Below are positions 8,211 to 15,754 of a DNA stretch of 64,000 nucleotides, piece by piece. Under the pieces are notes generated by a model, which searched no databases, was not told the DNA's origin, and saw only the letters and a program-made list of their open reading frames with translations. Within the stretch, counting starts at the first letter, position 1, and every line of letters begins with the position of its first letter. This DNA comes from Kribbella pittospori (lineage in GTDB: Bacteria > Actinomycetota > Actinomycetes > Propionibacteriales > Kribbellaceae): the NCBI RefSeq assembly GCF_004331465.1, contig NZ_SJKB01000005.1, forward strand, positions 62,001-126,000. Direction: 5' to 3'. Both the position numbers and the translations under genes were made by a program.

Positions 8211-9947
8211 ATGACGCCTGAGCCTCAGCAGACCACCCGTCGCGACGACGGTTTCGACCTCGGCGACACCGTCGGGCTGGTGCACGGCCCGACCACCGAT
8301 CCGGACGCCGAGCGAGTCGTCCGCGAGACGCTGACACGGGCCGGCGTACAGACGATCACCGACGGCGAGGCTGCTGTCACTGTGCGACTCGGAGGCACTG
8401 CCGAGGGATTGCCTCCCGAGGGGTACGTCGTTGCCGTCGGCGACAACCAGGTCGTCCTCGACGGTGTCGATCAGCGCGGCACCTTCTACGCCGCGCAGAC
8501 CTTCGCACAGCTTGTCGAGGGCAACCATGTGGACGGCGTCGAGATCCGCGACTGGCCGACGATGCGCTACCGCGGTTCCATCGAAGGCTTCTACGGTACG
8601 CCGTGGTCGCACGCGGATCGGCTCGATCATCTGGACTACCTCGGCACGCACAAGATGAACACCTACGAGTACGCGCCGAAGGACGACCCGTACCACCGCG
8701 AGCGGTGGCGCGACCCGTACCCGGCCGACAAGCTGGCCGAGCTCGGCGAGCTGGTCGAGCGCGCGGTGCGGAACAAGGTCGACTTCACCTTCGCGCTGTC
8801 GCCCGGCCTGTCGATCCGCTACTCCGACGACAGCGACTTCCAGGCGCTGATCGCGAAGTTCGAGGCGCTCTACGCACTGGGTGCGCGCGCCTTCAACGTG
8901 GCCCTGGACGACATCGAGTACGAGAAGTGGCACAGCACCGAGGACGAGGAGAAGTACGGCGCCGGCGGTGGCGGCGCCGGGCGCGCCCAGAGCGAGTTGC
9001 TGAACCGGATCCAGCGCGAGTGGGTCGCGACCAAGCCGGATCTCGCCCCGCTGCAGATGGTCCCGACCGAGTACTACAACGTCGACGAGACGCCGTACAA
9101 GCAGGCGCTGCGCGAGCAGATGGACAGCGCCGTGGTCGTGCACTGGACCGGCATCGGCGTCGTACCGGAGACGATCACGAGCGCACAAGCGGCCGAGGCG
9201 AAGGCCGTGTTCGGGCACGACATCCTGATCTGGGACAACTACCCGGTCAACGACTACGCAGCGGCCCGGATCCTGCTGGCGGCGTACAGCGGTCGCGAGC
9301 CGGGCCTCGCCGACCAGGTCGTCGGCGTGATCTCGAACCCGATGAACCAGGCCGCGGCCAGCAAGATCGCGCTCTACTCGTTCGCCGAGTTCGGCTGGAA
9401 CCCGGCGACGTACGACGAGCAGGCCTCGTGGCACCGCGCGCTCGCCGAGCGGGCCGGGGGAGACGCCGAGACGATCGCGGCCCTGGAGGTCTTCGCCGAC
9501 CTCACCACGTACGACGGCCGGCTCCACCTCGTGAACGCGCCGGTCCTGGCCGCGCAGATCACCGCGTTCTGGAAGACCTGGAAGGCGGGCGACCTCGCCG
9601 GGGCCATTGCTCAGCTCGAGCCGTACCTCGAGGCCATCGAGAACGCACCCGCCCGGATCCGCGCCGGGGTGGCTGACCCGGCGTTCGCTGACGAGGCCGG
9701 GGCCTGGCTCGACGCGGCCTTCCTCTGGGCGCAAGCGTTGCGCGAGTCTCTCCGGCACCTCGAAGCAGTGGCCGAAGGCAACAGCTCGGACGCCGCCACG
9801 ACCCGGGACCAGATCGACCATCTGGTCACCCAGGCCAAGACGATCCGCGACAGCCGGCTCCCACACTCCAAGACCCATCCCCAACTCGGTGACCCTGTCA
9901 TCGAGACCTTCCTGACCGAGGCGACAGAGGGCGGCCGGGTATCCTGA
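8211..9947 (+). CDS. Beta-N-acetylglucosaminidase, GH84 family
   Basis: A 578-residue glycoside hydrolase. Residues 1-115 form the alpha/beta domain that precedes the barrel (GH20b-like). The barrel starts at RYRGSIEGFYGTPWSHADR, the hallmark of GH84 (hyaluronidase/O-GlcNAcase-like enzymes), and the catalytic Asp pair is D233-D234 in NVALDDIEYE. A helical C-terminal region follows. Enzymes of this family cleave terminal beta-GlcNAc by substrate-assisted catalysis. No signal peptide is visible, so it should act in the cytoplasm, probably on imported or recycled amino-sugar oligosaccharides. It starts 7 nt after the Nudix stop. The folD riboswitch begins just after its stop codon. Confidence 0.9.
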   Translation: MTPEPQQTTRRDDGFDLGDTVGLVHGPTTDPDAERVVRETLTRAGVQTITDGEAAVTVRLGGTAEGLPPEGYVVAVGDNQVVLDGVDQRGTFYAAQTFAQLVEGNHVDGVEIRDWPTMRYRGSIEGFYGTPWSHADRLDHLDYLGTHKMNTYEYAPKDDPYHRERWRDPYPADKLAELGELVERAVRNKVDFTFALSPGLSIRYSDDSDFQALIAKFEALYALGARAFNVALDDIEYEKWHSTEDEEKYGAGGGGAGRAQSELLNRIQREWVATKPDLAPLQMVPTEYYNVDETPYKQALREQMDSAVVVHWTGIGVVPETITSAQAAEAKAVFGHDILIWDNYPVNDYAAARILLAAYSGREPGLADQVVGVISNPMNQAAASKIALYSFAEFGWNPATYDEQASWHRALAERAGGDAETIAALEVFADLTTYDGRLHLVNAPVLAAQITAFWKTWKAGDLAGAIAQLEPYLEAIENAPARIRAGVADPAFADEAGAWLDAAFLWAQALRESLRHLEAVAEGNSSDAATTRDQIDHLVTQAKTIRDSRLPHSKTHPQLGDPVIETFLTEATEGGRVS

Positions 9948-9950
9948 CCG

Positions 9951-10032
9951 GTGGACCGCGACTGGCGCTGAGGTGGACGACCACCGGGGAACGGTCCGCC
10001 GGAGGATCCGGCCGAGCCGCGCGCCTGGGCAC
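9951..10032 (+). ncRNA. ZTP riboswitch (pfl motif) upstream of folD
   Basis: The sequence has the conserved parts of the pfl/ZTP aptamer in order: GGACCG pairing with CGGTCC (P1, about 9953-9958 with 9992-9997), the GACTGGCG internal loop, a GGTGG/CCACC stem followed by GGGGAAC, a variable linker hairpin (GCCGG/CCGGC) and the 3' subdomain with the hallmark GCCGCGCGCCTGGGCA. ZTP/ZMP signals 10-formyl-THF shortage and usually switches on folate one-carbon genes, which fits folD directly downstream. The gap to the RBS (AAGGGAG, about 10053-10059) holds no clear terminator, so control is probably translational. Confidence 0.92.
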
Positions 10033-10067
10033 TTGACCTGTTGTCGACGCCCAAGGGAGCGCGTGCC

Positions 10068-10910
10068 ATGACTGCCACTTTGATGACCGGGACCGACCTC
10101 GCCGCCGAGATGGTGGCGAAGGCGGCCGACCGCGCCCGTGCACTGCAGGAGCGGACCGGGGTCCAGCCGTGCCTGGCCACCGTGCTGGTCGGTGACGACC
10201 CCGCGTCCGCGACGTACGTGCGGATGAAGCAGAACCGCTCGAAGAAGGCCGGCATCGGGTCGCGGAGCGTCGTACTGCCTGCCGAGACGACGACCGAGGA
10301 CCTGGTCGCGGAGCTGACCAAGCTGTCCGAGGATCCCGCGGTGCACGGGATCCTGCTGCAGCACCCGGTGCCGGCGCAGATCGACGAGCGGGCCGCGTTC
10401 GAGGCGATCGACCCGGCCAAGGACGTCGACGGGGTGACCACGCGGTCGTTCGGCGCGATGGCGTTCGGCGAACCCGGGTTCCGGTCCGCGACCCCCGGCG
10501 GGATCATGCGGCTGCTCGAGGCGTACGACGTACCGATCGCCGGGGCGCACGCGGTCGTGATCGGCCGCAGCCCGATTCTCGGCAAGCCGGTCGGGATGTT
10601 GCTGCTGGCATCGAACGCGACCGTCACCTACACGCACTCGCGGACCACCGACCTGCCCGCGATCGTGCGGACCGCGGACATCGTGGTGGCCGCGGTCGGC
10701 CGGGCGAACTTCCTCCAGGGCGACTGGCTGAAGCCCGGCGCGGTCGTCGTCGACGCCGGCTACAACGAGGGCAACGTCGGGGACGTCGACTTCGCCGCGG
10801 CGGCCGAGGTCGCGAGCCTGATCACGCCGGTCCCGGGCGGTGTCGGCCCGATGACGATCGCCCTGCTCCTGGAGCAGGCCGTCGACGCTGCCGAGGCACA
10901 GACCGCCTAA
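10068..10910 (+). CDS. folD: Methylenetetrahydrofolate dehydrogenase/cyclohydrolase FolD
   Basis: A 280-residue bifunctional enzyme that interconverts 5,10-methylene-THF and 10-formyl-THF using NADP. The catalytic region has YVRMKQNRSKKAGI (Tyr and Lys of the active site) and HGILLQHPVPAQ. The Rossmann fingerprint is VVIGRSPILGKPVGMLL, followed by the C-terminal PVPGGVGPMTIALLL. I took the ATG at 10068, nine codons inside the longer frame, because AAGGGAG lies 8 nt before it and the longer start would overlap the riboswitch-RBS linker. It is controlled by the ZTP riboswitch. Its TAA overlaps the convergent phyH stop by four bases. Confidence 0.95.
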   Translation: MTATLMTGTDLAAEMVAKAADRARALQERTGVQPCLATVLVGDDPASATYVRMKQNRSKKAGIGSRSVVLPAETTTEDLVAELTKLSEDPAVHGILLQHPVPAQIDERAAFEAIDPAKDVDGVTTRSFGAMAFGEPGFRSATPGGIMRLLEAYDVPIAGAHAVVIGRSPILGKPVGMLLLASNATVTYTHSRTTDLPAIVRTADIVVAAVGRANFLQGDWLKPGAVVVDAGYNEGNVGDVDFAAAAEVASLITPVPGGVGPMTIALLLEQAVDAAEAQTA

Positions 10911-11782
10911 CGGTCGCAGCCACCGTCCTTGTCGGCGCGGGAGTGCGGGCGGGCGATGTCGTCGATGCCCTTGTAGGCGTACGGGTCCGTCCCGGCGACC
11001 ATCACGATGTCGCGGTAGTCGTGTTTGCCGACATGGACGTCGGCCGGCACGGAGTGCCAGGGGAGCAGCGACTCCGCGCTCATGTAGTGGTTGGCGAGGG
11101 CCCGGCGGAGTCCGCGCCGGCTGGTGTTCGGCAGTGATCGGTGCAGCAGGTAGCCGTTGAAGATCACCGCCGCACCCGCCGGCACCTCGACCGGTACGGC
11201 GTCGTCGTCGGAGTACGGGAAGTCGAACAACTCCACCGTGCAGTCGAAGCGGAGGTCGTCCTGCTCCCGGTCGGGATAGATGACGCCGCGCCGGTGCGAG
11301 CCGGGCAGTACCCACAGGCAGCCGTTCTCCACGGTGGCGTCGTCCAGCGCGATCCACACCGCGGTCAGCGAGCGGTCCCTGGTCGGGATGAAGAACTCGT
11401 CCTGGTGCCAGGCCTGGCCCGGCTTGCCCTCGGACTTGATGAACAGCATCGACTGCATCGCCTTGACGTTCGGCCCGATCAGCGCGGTCAGTGCCGTCAC
11501 CACCCGCGGTGCGTGCAACGCGGCCAGCGCCGCGTCGGACACCTTGTGCGGCTGGTGGATGCACAGGTACTTGCGCAGGACGTCCTCGCCCGGCTCTGTG
11601 CTCGGGCCACCTTCGACCTCGCCGAGGTCACCGCGGCACAGGTCCTCGGCCGCTGTGTGGAGCGCGGCGACCTGGTCGGGTGGAAGGGCCTGATCGAGTA
11701 CAACGAAGCCGTCCCGCTGGAACGACTCGATCAACTCGTCGGTGACCTCGGTGAACCTGCGTACGGCGGTGACAGGCGGCAT
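10907..11782 (-). CDS. Phytanoyl-CoA dioxygenase (PhyH) family protein
   Basis: A 291-residue Fe(II)/2-oxoglutarate-dependent oxygenase. The facial triad is visible as HQD in AWHQDEFFIPT and the distal His in FNGYLLHRSLPNTS, followed by the Arg-rich strand that would hold 2-oxoglutarate (RRGLRRALANHYMSA). The start is placed at the second ATG (11782), preceded by GGAG at 6-nt spacing; the ATG at 11794 would add four residues. It is divergent from an AraC-type regulator, the likely controller. The substrate is unknown; homologs include hydroxylases of amino acids, ectoine and secondary metabolites. Confidence 0.85.
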   Translation of the reverse strand: MPPVTAVRRFTEVTDELIESFQRDGFVVLDQALPPDQVAALHTAAEDLCRGDLGEVEGGPSTEPGEDVLRKYLCIHQPHKVSDAALAALHAPRVVTALTALIGPNVKAMQSMLFIKSEGKPGQAWHQDEFFIPTRDRSLTAVWIALDDATVENGCLWVLPGSHRRGVIYPDREQDDLRFDCTVELFDFPYSDDDAVPVEVPAGAAVIFNGYLLHRSLPNTSRRGLRRALANHYMSAESLLPWHSVPADVHVGKHDYRDIVMVAGTDPYAYKGIDDIARPHSRADKDGGCDR

Positions 11783-11859
11783 CTGGTGCTCCATCCGGCG
11801 TGGGGTTGGTTCACAGTCTCAGAGCACGGCGGGACGGCCAATGTCGCGAGCAGGCGCTC

Positions 11860-11865
11860 TACTAT
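11860..11865 (+). promoter_or_regulatory. -10 element (TACTAT) of leaderless AraC-family gene
   Basis: TACTAT ends 6 nt before the GTG at 11872, with no Shine-Dalgarno between. The 89-bp divergent region to phyH is short, so the AraC product could act on both promoters. Confidence 0.5.
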
Positions 11866-11871
11866 CTGTTC

Positions 11872-12777
11872 GTGACATCGCGACCGCCGGTGATCAGCGT
11901 GAACTCCGTGGTCCAGGTCGCGGACTATGCGCCCGGGGCAACGTACGGTCCGCGCTGGTTGCCGAACTTCGAACTGCTCTGGCTCCTGCACGGTTCGGCG
12001 CTGTGGCGGACCGAGGTGTACGACGACGCCGGGGTCCATCAAGCGACGGTCGAGGAGGAGTTGCGCCCGGGAACGGTGGCGTTGGCCCGGCGCGGCAACC
12101 GGGATGCCTATATCTGGGACTGTGATCAGTGGTCGCGGCACGCCTACGTGCACTTCCAGATCGAGGACTTCGGCGGACTCGGTGCTCCGTCGAGTTGGCC
12201 TTCGGTACGGCCGAGGTCCGATCCCGGGCTGCTGGACGAGCTGTGCACCTATCTGCTGGACCTGGCCGGCGTACCGGAGTCGGTTCCAGGACACAGTGAC
12301 CGGCTGGTGGCGACGATGCTGGAGGTCTTCCTCAGCGCTCCGGTCGGGGCGTCGCGGGAGGAGATGCCGGACGGTGTTCGGCGCATGGTCGACCACGTTG
12401 CGACGGTGTGGGCCAGGGGCGGGCCGCGGATCATCTCCGTCCCCGAGCTGGCCGCCGCGGCGAACCTGTCGGCGGGGCACCTGCACCGGCTGTTCCGGGA
12501 GCGGTACGACTGCGGACCGGCGTACGCCTTGGATCTGATCCGGCTGGCCCGCGCGGCGACTGCTCTGCTCCGCACCAACGCGACGATCGCGGAGATCGCG
12601 TCCGACGGCGGCTACAGCAATCCATACCACTTCTCACGGCGCTTCTCCCTCGCGTACGGCGAACCGCCGGGCACGTTCCGGCGTCGTCGGCAGCTGTCCG
12701 ATCCGCTTGCGCCGGTACGCGAGGCCGGGCTGCTTCCGGTGGCCCGGCGGCTGCTGGAGGCCGCTCGGGCTGGCTGA
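11872..12777 (+). CDS. AraC-family transcriptional regulator
   Basis: A 301-residue protein with an N-terminal cupin-like sensing domain (about residues 10-130) and a C-terminal double HTH (about 180-275: SVPELAAAANLSAGHLHRLFRERYDCGPAYALDLIRLARA, then TIAEIASDGGYSNPYHFSRRFSLAYGEPPGTFRR). The second helix-turn-helix is the strongly conserved AraC signature. The start is the GTG at 11872, supported by the leaderless promoter; the longer frame to 11800 has no support. Its divergence from the PhyH dioxygenase gene suggests local regulation of that gene. The effector is unknown. Confidence 0.9.
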   Translation: MTSRPPVISVNSVVQVADYAPGATYGPRWLPNFELLWLLHGSALWRTEVYDDAGVHQATVEEELRPGTVALARRGNRDAYIWDCDQWSRHAYVHFQIEDFGGLGAPSSWPSVRPRSDPGLLDELCTYLLDLAGVPESVPGHSDRLVATMLEVFLSAPVGASREEMPDGVRRMVDHVATVWARGGPRIISVPELAAAANLSAGHLHRLFRERYDCGPAYALDLIRLARAATALLRTNATIAEIASDGGYSNPYHFSRRFSLAYGEPPGTFRRRRQLSDPLAPVREAGLLPVARRLLEAARAG

Positions 12778-12828
12778 GGCCCGGGGGCAGAATCCGAGAC
12801 GGCTGTCCACTCTGTGGCGGCTCTGGCC

Positions 12829-12834
12829 TAGTGT
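12829..12834 (+). promoter_or_regulatory. Possible -10 element (TAGTGT) for the aroH-tyrA operon
   Basis: TAGTGT fits the TANNNT pattern about 38 nt before the aroH GTG, leaving room for the leader with AGGAGG. No good -35 hexamer is visible. Confidence 0.3.
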
Positions 12835-12872
12835 TGAGACAGACAGGAGTACCTGAGCGAGGAGGCGGACAC

Positions 12873-13241
12873 GTGGCGGTACGGGCGATCCGGGGTGCCA
12901 CCCAGCTCGACGTGGACGAGCGCGAGCATCTGCTCGAGCGGTCCGCCGAGCTGGTGCGGGCGGTCCTGGAGGCGAACGATCTGGAGAACGAGGATCTGAT
13001 CAGCATCCTGTTCACCGTCACGCCGGACCTGCACTCGGAGTTCCCGGCGGTGGCGGGCCGGCAGATCGGGCTGACCGACGTACCGCTGATGTGCATGCAG
13101 GAGATCGCGGTGCCGCACGCGCTGCCGCGGGTGGTCCGGATGATGGTGCACACCGAGTCGCAGCGGTCCCGGGAGAAGATCCAGCATGTCTACCTGCACG
13201 GCGCCGTCGCGCTCCGACCGGATCTGACGGGCGCCCAGTGA
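12873..13241 (+). CDS. aroH: Monofunctional chorismate mutase, AroH type
   Basis: A 122-residue protein closely patterned on Bacillus AroH: N-terminal VRAIRGATQL (active-site Arg7), central TPDLHSEFPAVAGRQ, then MCMQEIAVPHALPRVVRMMV (Glu and Arg equivalent to Glu78 and Arg90 of the Bacillus enzyme) and C-terminal HVYLHGAVALRPDL. It converts chorismate to prephenate, the branch point to Phe and Tyr. The GTG start has AGGAGG at 12860-12865. The next gene, prephenate dehydrogenase, begins 4 nt downstream, so the two make a tyrosine-biosynthesis operon. Confidence 0.93.
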   Translation: MAVRAIRGATQLDVDEREHLLERSAELVRAVLEANDLENEDLISILFTVTPDLHSEFPAVAGRQIGLTDVPLMCMQEIAVPHALPRVVRMMVHTESQRSREKIQHVYLHGAVALRPDLTGAQ

Positions 13242-13244
13242 CCC

Positions 13245-14309
13245 ATGAGTGAGCTGCGGGGTCCGGTCCGGATCGTCGGGACCGGCTTGATCGGTACGTC
13301 GATCGGCCTGGCGCTGGCCCGGCTCGGTGTGGTCGTGGAGCTGGTCGACGCCAACCCGGACAGCGCGCTGATGGCTGAGCGGATCGGGGCCGGTTCGCGG
13401 CTGGTCCAGATCGAGCCTCAGCTCGTGGTGGTCGCCGTACCGCCGGACCATGTCGGCGCGGTGATCGCTGAGCAGCTCGAGCAGACCGACGCGATCGTCA
13501 CCGACGCAGCCAGCGTGAAGTCCAAGCCGCTGGCCGACGCGCGCAAGCTCACGAACGACCTCAGCCGGTACGTCGGCAGCCACCCGATGGCGGGATCGGA
13601 GCGGAACGGCCCGTTGGCCGGTCGCGCTGACCTGTTCGACGGCGCGACCTGGGCGATCACTCCGCACGAGACCAGCGCACCAGAAGCGGTCGAGCTGGTC
13701 CGGCGGCTGGCCGAGGCGTCGGGCGCGCGGACTGTCGAGCTGTCGGTCGAGGACCACGACCTCGCTGTCGCACGGGTGTCGCACCTGCCGCACCTGATGT
13801 CGGCGCTCGCCGCCGGCACGCTGGCCGACGCCCCGAGCTCGCATCTGCAGTTGTCCGGTCAGGGAGTCCGTGACGTCACCCGGATCGCGGCCGGCGACCC
13901 GAAGCTGTGGACCCAGATCGTGTCCGCGAACTCGACTGCCCTGACCGGTCTGCTCGAGCAGATCCGCGGCGAACTCGACCGAGTACTCATTGCTCTGGGC
14001 AAGGAAGAGGCCGGCGAGGAGCTGACCTCGATCCTCGGCCAGGGCGTTTCCGGCGCGGTCCGCGTGCCCGGCAAGCACGGTACGCCGCACATCGATCTCG
14101 TCACCGTTCTGGTCACGATCCCGGACCGGCCGGGACAGCTGGCCCGGCTGTTCGCCGACGCCGCCGAGTCCGGTGCGAACGTCGAGGACCTGCGGATCGA
14201 CCACAGCCCCGGCCGCCCGGTCGGTGAGGTCGAGTTGGCGGTCAAACCGGGCTCGGTCGACCAGTTGGTCGACGTACTGACCGAGCGGGGCTGGGTCGTG
14301 CACCGGTAG
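13245..14309 (+). CDS. tyrA: Prephenate dehydrogenase TyrA with ACT domain
   Basis: A 354-residue protein. The N-terminal Rossmann fold has GTGLIGTSIGLALARLG, followed by the conserved TDAASVKSKPL and GSHPMAGSERNGP blocks (substrate and NAD binding), a helical dimerisation region, and a C-terminal ACT domain (about residues 285-354: TVLVTIPDRPGQLARLFADAAESGANVEDLRI). It oxidatively decarboxylates prephenate to 4-hydroxyphenylpyruvate. The ACT domain suggests feedback control by an amino acid, probably tyrosine. It lies directly after aroH. Confidence 0.93.
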   Translation: MSELRGPVRIVGTGLIGTSIGLALARLGVVVELVDANPDSALMAERIGAGSRLVQIEPQLVVVAVPPDHVGAVIAEQLEQTDAIVTDAASVKSKPLADARKLTNDLSRYVGSHPMAGSERNGPLAGRADLFDGATWAITPHETSAPEAVELVRRLAEASGARTVELSVEDHDLAVARVSHLPHLMSALAAGTLADAPSSHLQLSGQGVRDVTRIAAGDPKLWTQIVSANSTALTGLLEQIRGELDRVLIALGKEEAGEELTSILGQGVSGAVRVPGKHGTPHIDLVTVLVTIPDRPGQLARLFADAAESGANVEDLRIDHSPGRPVGEVELAVKPGSVDQLVDVLTERGWVVHR

Positions 14310-14335
14310 GTGCCCGGGTTGTCCCCTCCCACAGG

Positions 14336-14341
14336 TAATCT
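14336..14341 (+). promoter_or_regulatory. -10 element (TAATCT) of leaderless cmk operon
   Basis: TAATCT ends 7 nt before the cmk ATG at 14349. No ribosome-binding site intervenes, so cmk probably has its own leaderless transcript independent of tyrA, which ends 39 nt upstream. Confidence 0.5.
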
Positions 14342-14348
14342 CTGGGCC

Positions 14349-15029
14349 ATGATTATCGCTGTGGACGGCCCGAGCGGCTCCGGCAAGTCGAGCACCGCCC
14401 GAGGCGTCGCCAGCCGGCTGGGGTTGCGCTTTCTGGACACCGGTGCGACGTACCGCGCGGTGACGTGGTCGGCGATGGAGCACGGGCTCGATCTCGACGA
14501 CCCCGCTGCGGTCGCGGAGCGGGCGCGGGAGCTGCGGCTGGAGATCAGCACCGACCCCACGCGGCAGTTCGTCATCGCCGACGGCACGGACGTGACGACC
14601 GCGATCCGGGAGCCGCGGATCAGCGAGTCGGTCTCCAAGATCGCCACCAACCTCGACGTCCGCAAGGAGCTGATCCGGCGGCAGCGCGCCGTCATCGACG
14701 CCGCCCAGCCGAGCGGCGGGATCGTGGTCGAGGGCCGGGACATCGCCACCGTGGTCGCGACCGACGCCGAGCTGAAGGTGCTGCTCACCGCCGACCAGGA
14801 CGCCCGGATGGCGCGCCGCGGCGCCGAGCTCGCGGCCGGTTCGGTGACGGCCGAGCAGCTGCGCGACCAGATCGTCCGCCGGGACGCCGACGACGCGACC
14901 GTGTCGGAGTTCCAGGTCGCCTCCGACGGCGCGGTCACCATCGACTCGACGCATCTGTCCCTGGAGGAGGTCATCGACGTGATCAGCCGGCTTGCGAAGG
15001 AGGCCGAGGCCGCGCGCCGGGAGTCATGA
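14349..15029 (+). CDS. cmk: Cytidylate kinase
   Basis: A 226-residue P-loop kinase: MIIAVDGPSGSGKSSTARGVA (Walker A within the first 20 residues), FLDTGATYRAVTW (CMP/nucleotide-binding Tyr-Arg) and VVEGRDIATVV (base-recognition region). It phosphorylates CMP/dCMP. The ATG at 14349 is preferred over the frame start at 14310 because of the -10 element and family length. The stop overlaps the next gene's ATG (ATGA), so cmk, plsC and der are read as one operon. Confidence 0.95.
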   Translation: MIIAVDGPSGSGKSSTARGVASRLGLRFLDTGATYRAVTWSAMEHGLDLDDPAAVAERARELRLEISTDPTRQFVIADGTDVTTAIREPRISESVSKIATNLDVRKELIRRQRAVIDAAQPSGGIVVEGRDIATVVATDAELKVLLTADQDARMARRGAELAAGSVTAEQLRDQIVRRDADDATVSEFQVASDGAVTIDSTHLSLEEVIDVISRLAKEAEAARRES

Positions 15030-15754
15030 CAGCCGAAGTCACCGGGCACCTGGAGCTGCCCAGCACTGCCGACCTGCGCCCGTTGCCGTACCGGCTCGCG
15101 CTGCCGCTGCGCAAGGTCGCCAAGCCGTACTTCGAGCGCAAGTACAAGCTGACCGTCTACAACGAGGACCGATTCCCGCTGACCGGGCCGGTGCTGATGA
15201 CCCCGAACCACCTCAGCCTGCTGGATGCACCGCTGCTCGGGGCGATCGCACCCCGGATGCTGCACCAGCTGGGCAAGATCGAGGTGTTCGGCGGCCTGCA
15301 GGGCTGGTTCCTGCGCCGGATCGGGCAGATCCCCGTCGACAGGTCGTCGTACGACCCGCTCGCGGTGCGGCAGTCGATCCACGTACTGCGGGACGGCCGG
15401 GTGCTGAACATCTACCCGGAGGGGACCCGCGGCCCGGGCGACTTCAGCCGGATCCGGGGCGGAGTGGCGTATCTGGCCATGGTGACGGGGGCGCCGATCC
15501 TGCCGGTGGCGCTGCTCGGGACCCGGCTGCCGCACGGCGATGTGGAGGGTTTCCCACCCGCCGGGAGCCCGATCGACGTCGTCTATGGCGAGGTCTTCAC
15601 GGTTGACCGCGTACCATTTCCCCGGAGGCACTCCGACGTACGAGCGGTTGCCGACCAGATCGGCGACGTGCTGCGAGCCCATATGAAGGCGGCCGTCGAA
15701 GCCACCGGCCACCCTCTCCCGGGCGGGCCAGACAAGAAGGACCCTGATGAGTGA
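15026..15754 (+). CDS. 1-acyl-sn-glycerol-3-phosphate acyltransferase (PlsC family)
   Basis: A 242-residue membrane-associated acyltransferase. Motif I is NHLSLLD (H62-x4-D67). The glycerol-phosphate-binding motif is YPEGTRGPGDFSRIRGG. It ends in the VALLGTRLPHG and late basic/hydrophobic regions typical of the family. It would acylate lysophosphatidate to phosphatidate. It starts inside the cmk stop (ATGA) and overlaps der by 8 nt, so translation is tightly coupled. This cmk-plsC-der order is common in actinobacteria. Confidence 0.9.
   Translation: MTAEVTGHLELPSTADLRPLPYRLALPLRKVAKPYFERKYKLTVYNEDRFPLTGPVLMTPNHLSLLDAPLLGAIAPRMLHQLGKIEVFGGLQGWFLRRIGQIPVDRSSYDPLAVRQSIHVLRDGRVLNIYPEGTRGPGDFSRIRGGVAYLAMVTGAPILPVALLGTRLPHGDVEGFPPAGSPIDVVYGEVFTVDRVPFPRRHSDVRAVADQIGDVLRAHMKAAVEATGHPLPGGPDKKDPDE

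Noticed and set aside
8106..11564. A 1152-residue minus-strand open frame spanning the GH84, riboswitch and folD region
   Set aside because: Antisense shadow; it crosses a riboswitch and two clear genes and shows no domain.
12431..13153. A minus-strand frame across the AraC 3' end and aroH
   Set aside because: Both plus-strand genes are clear family members; this frame is an antisense shadow.
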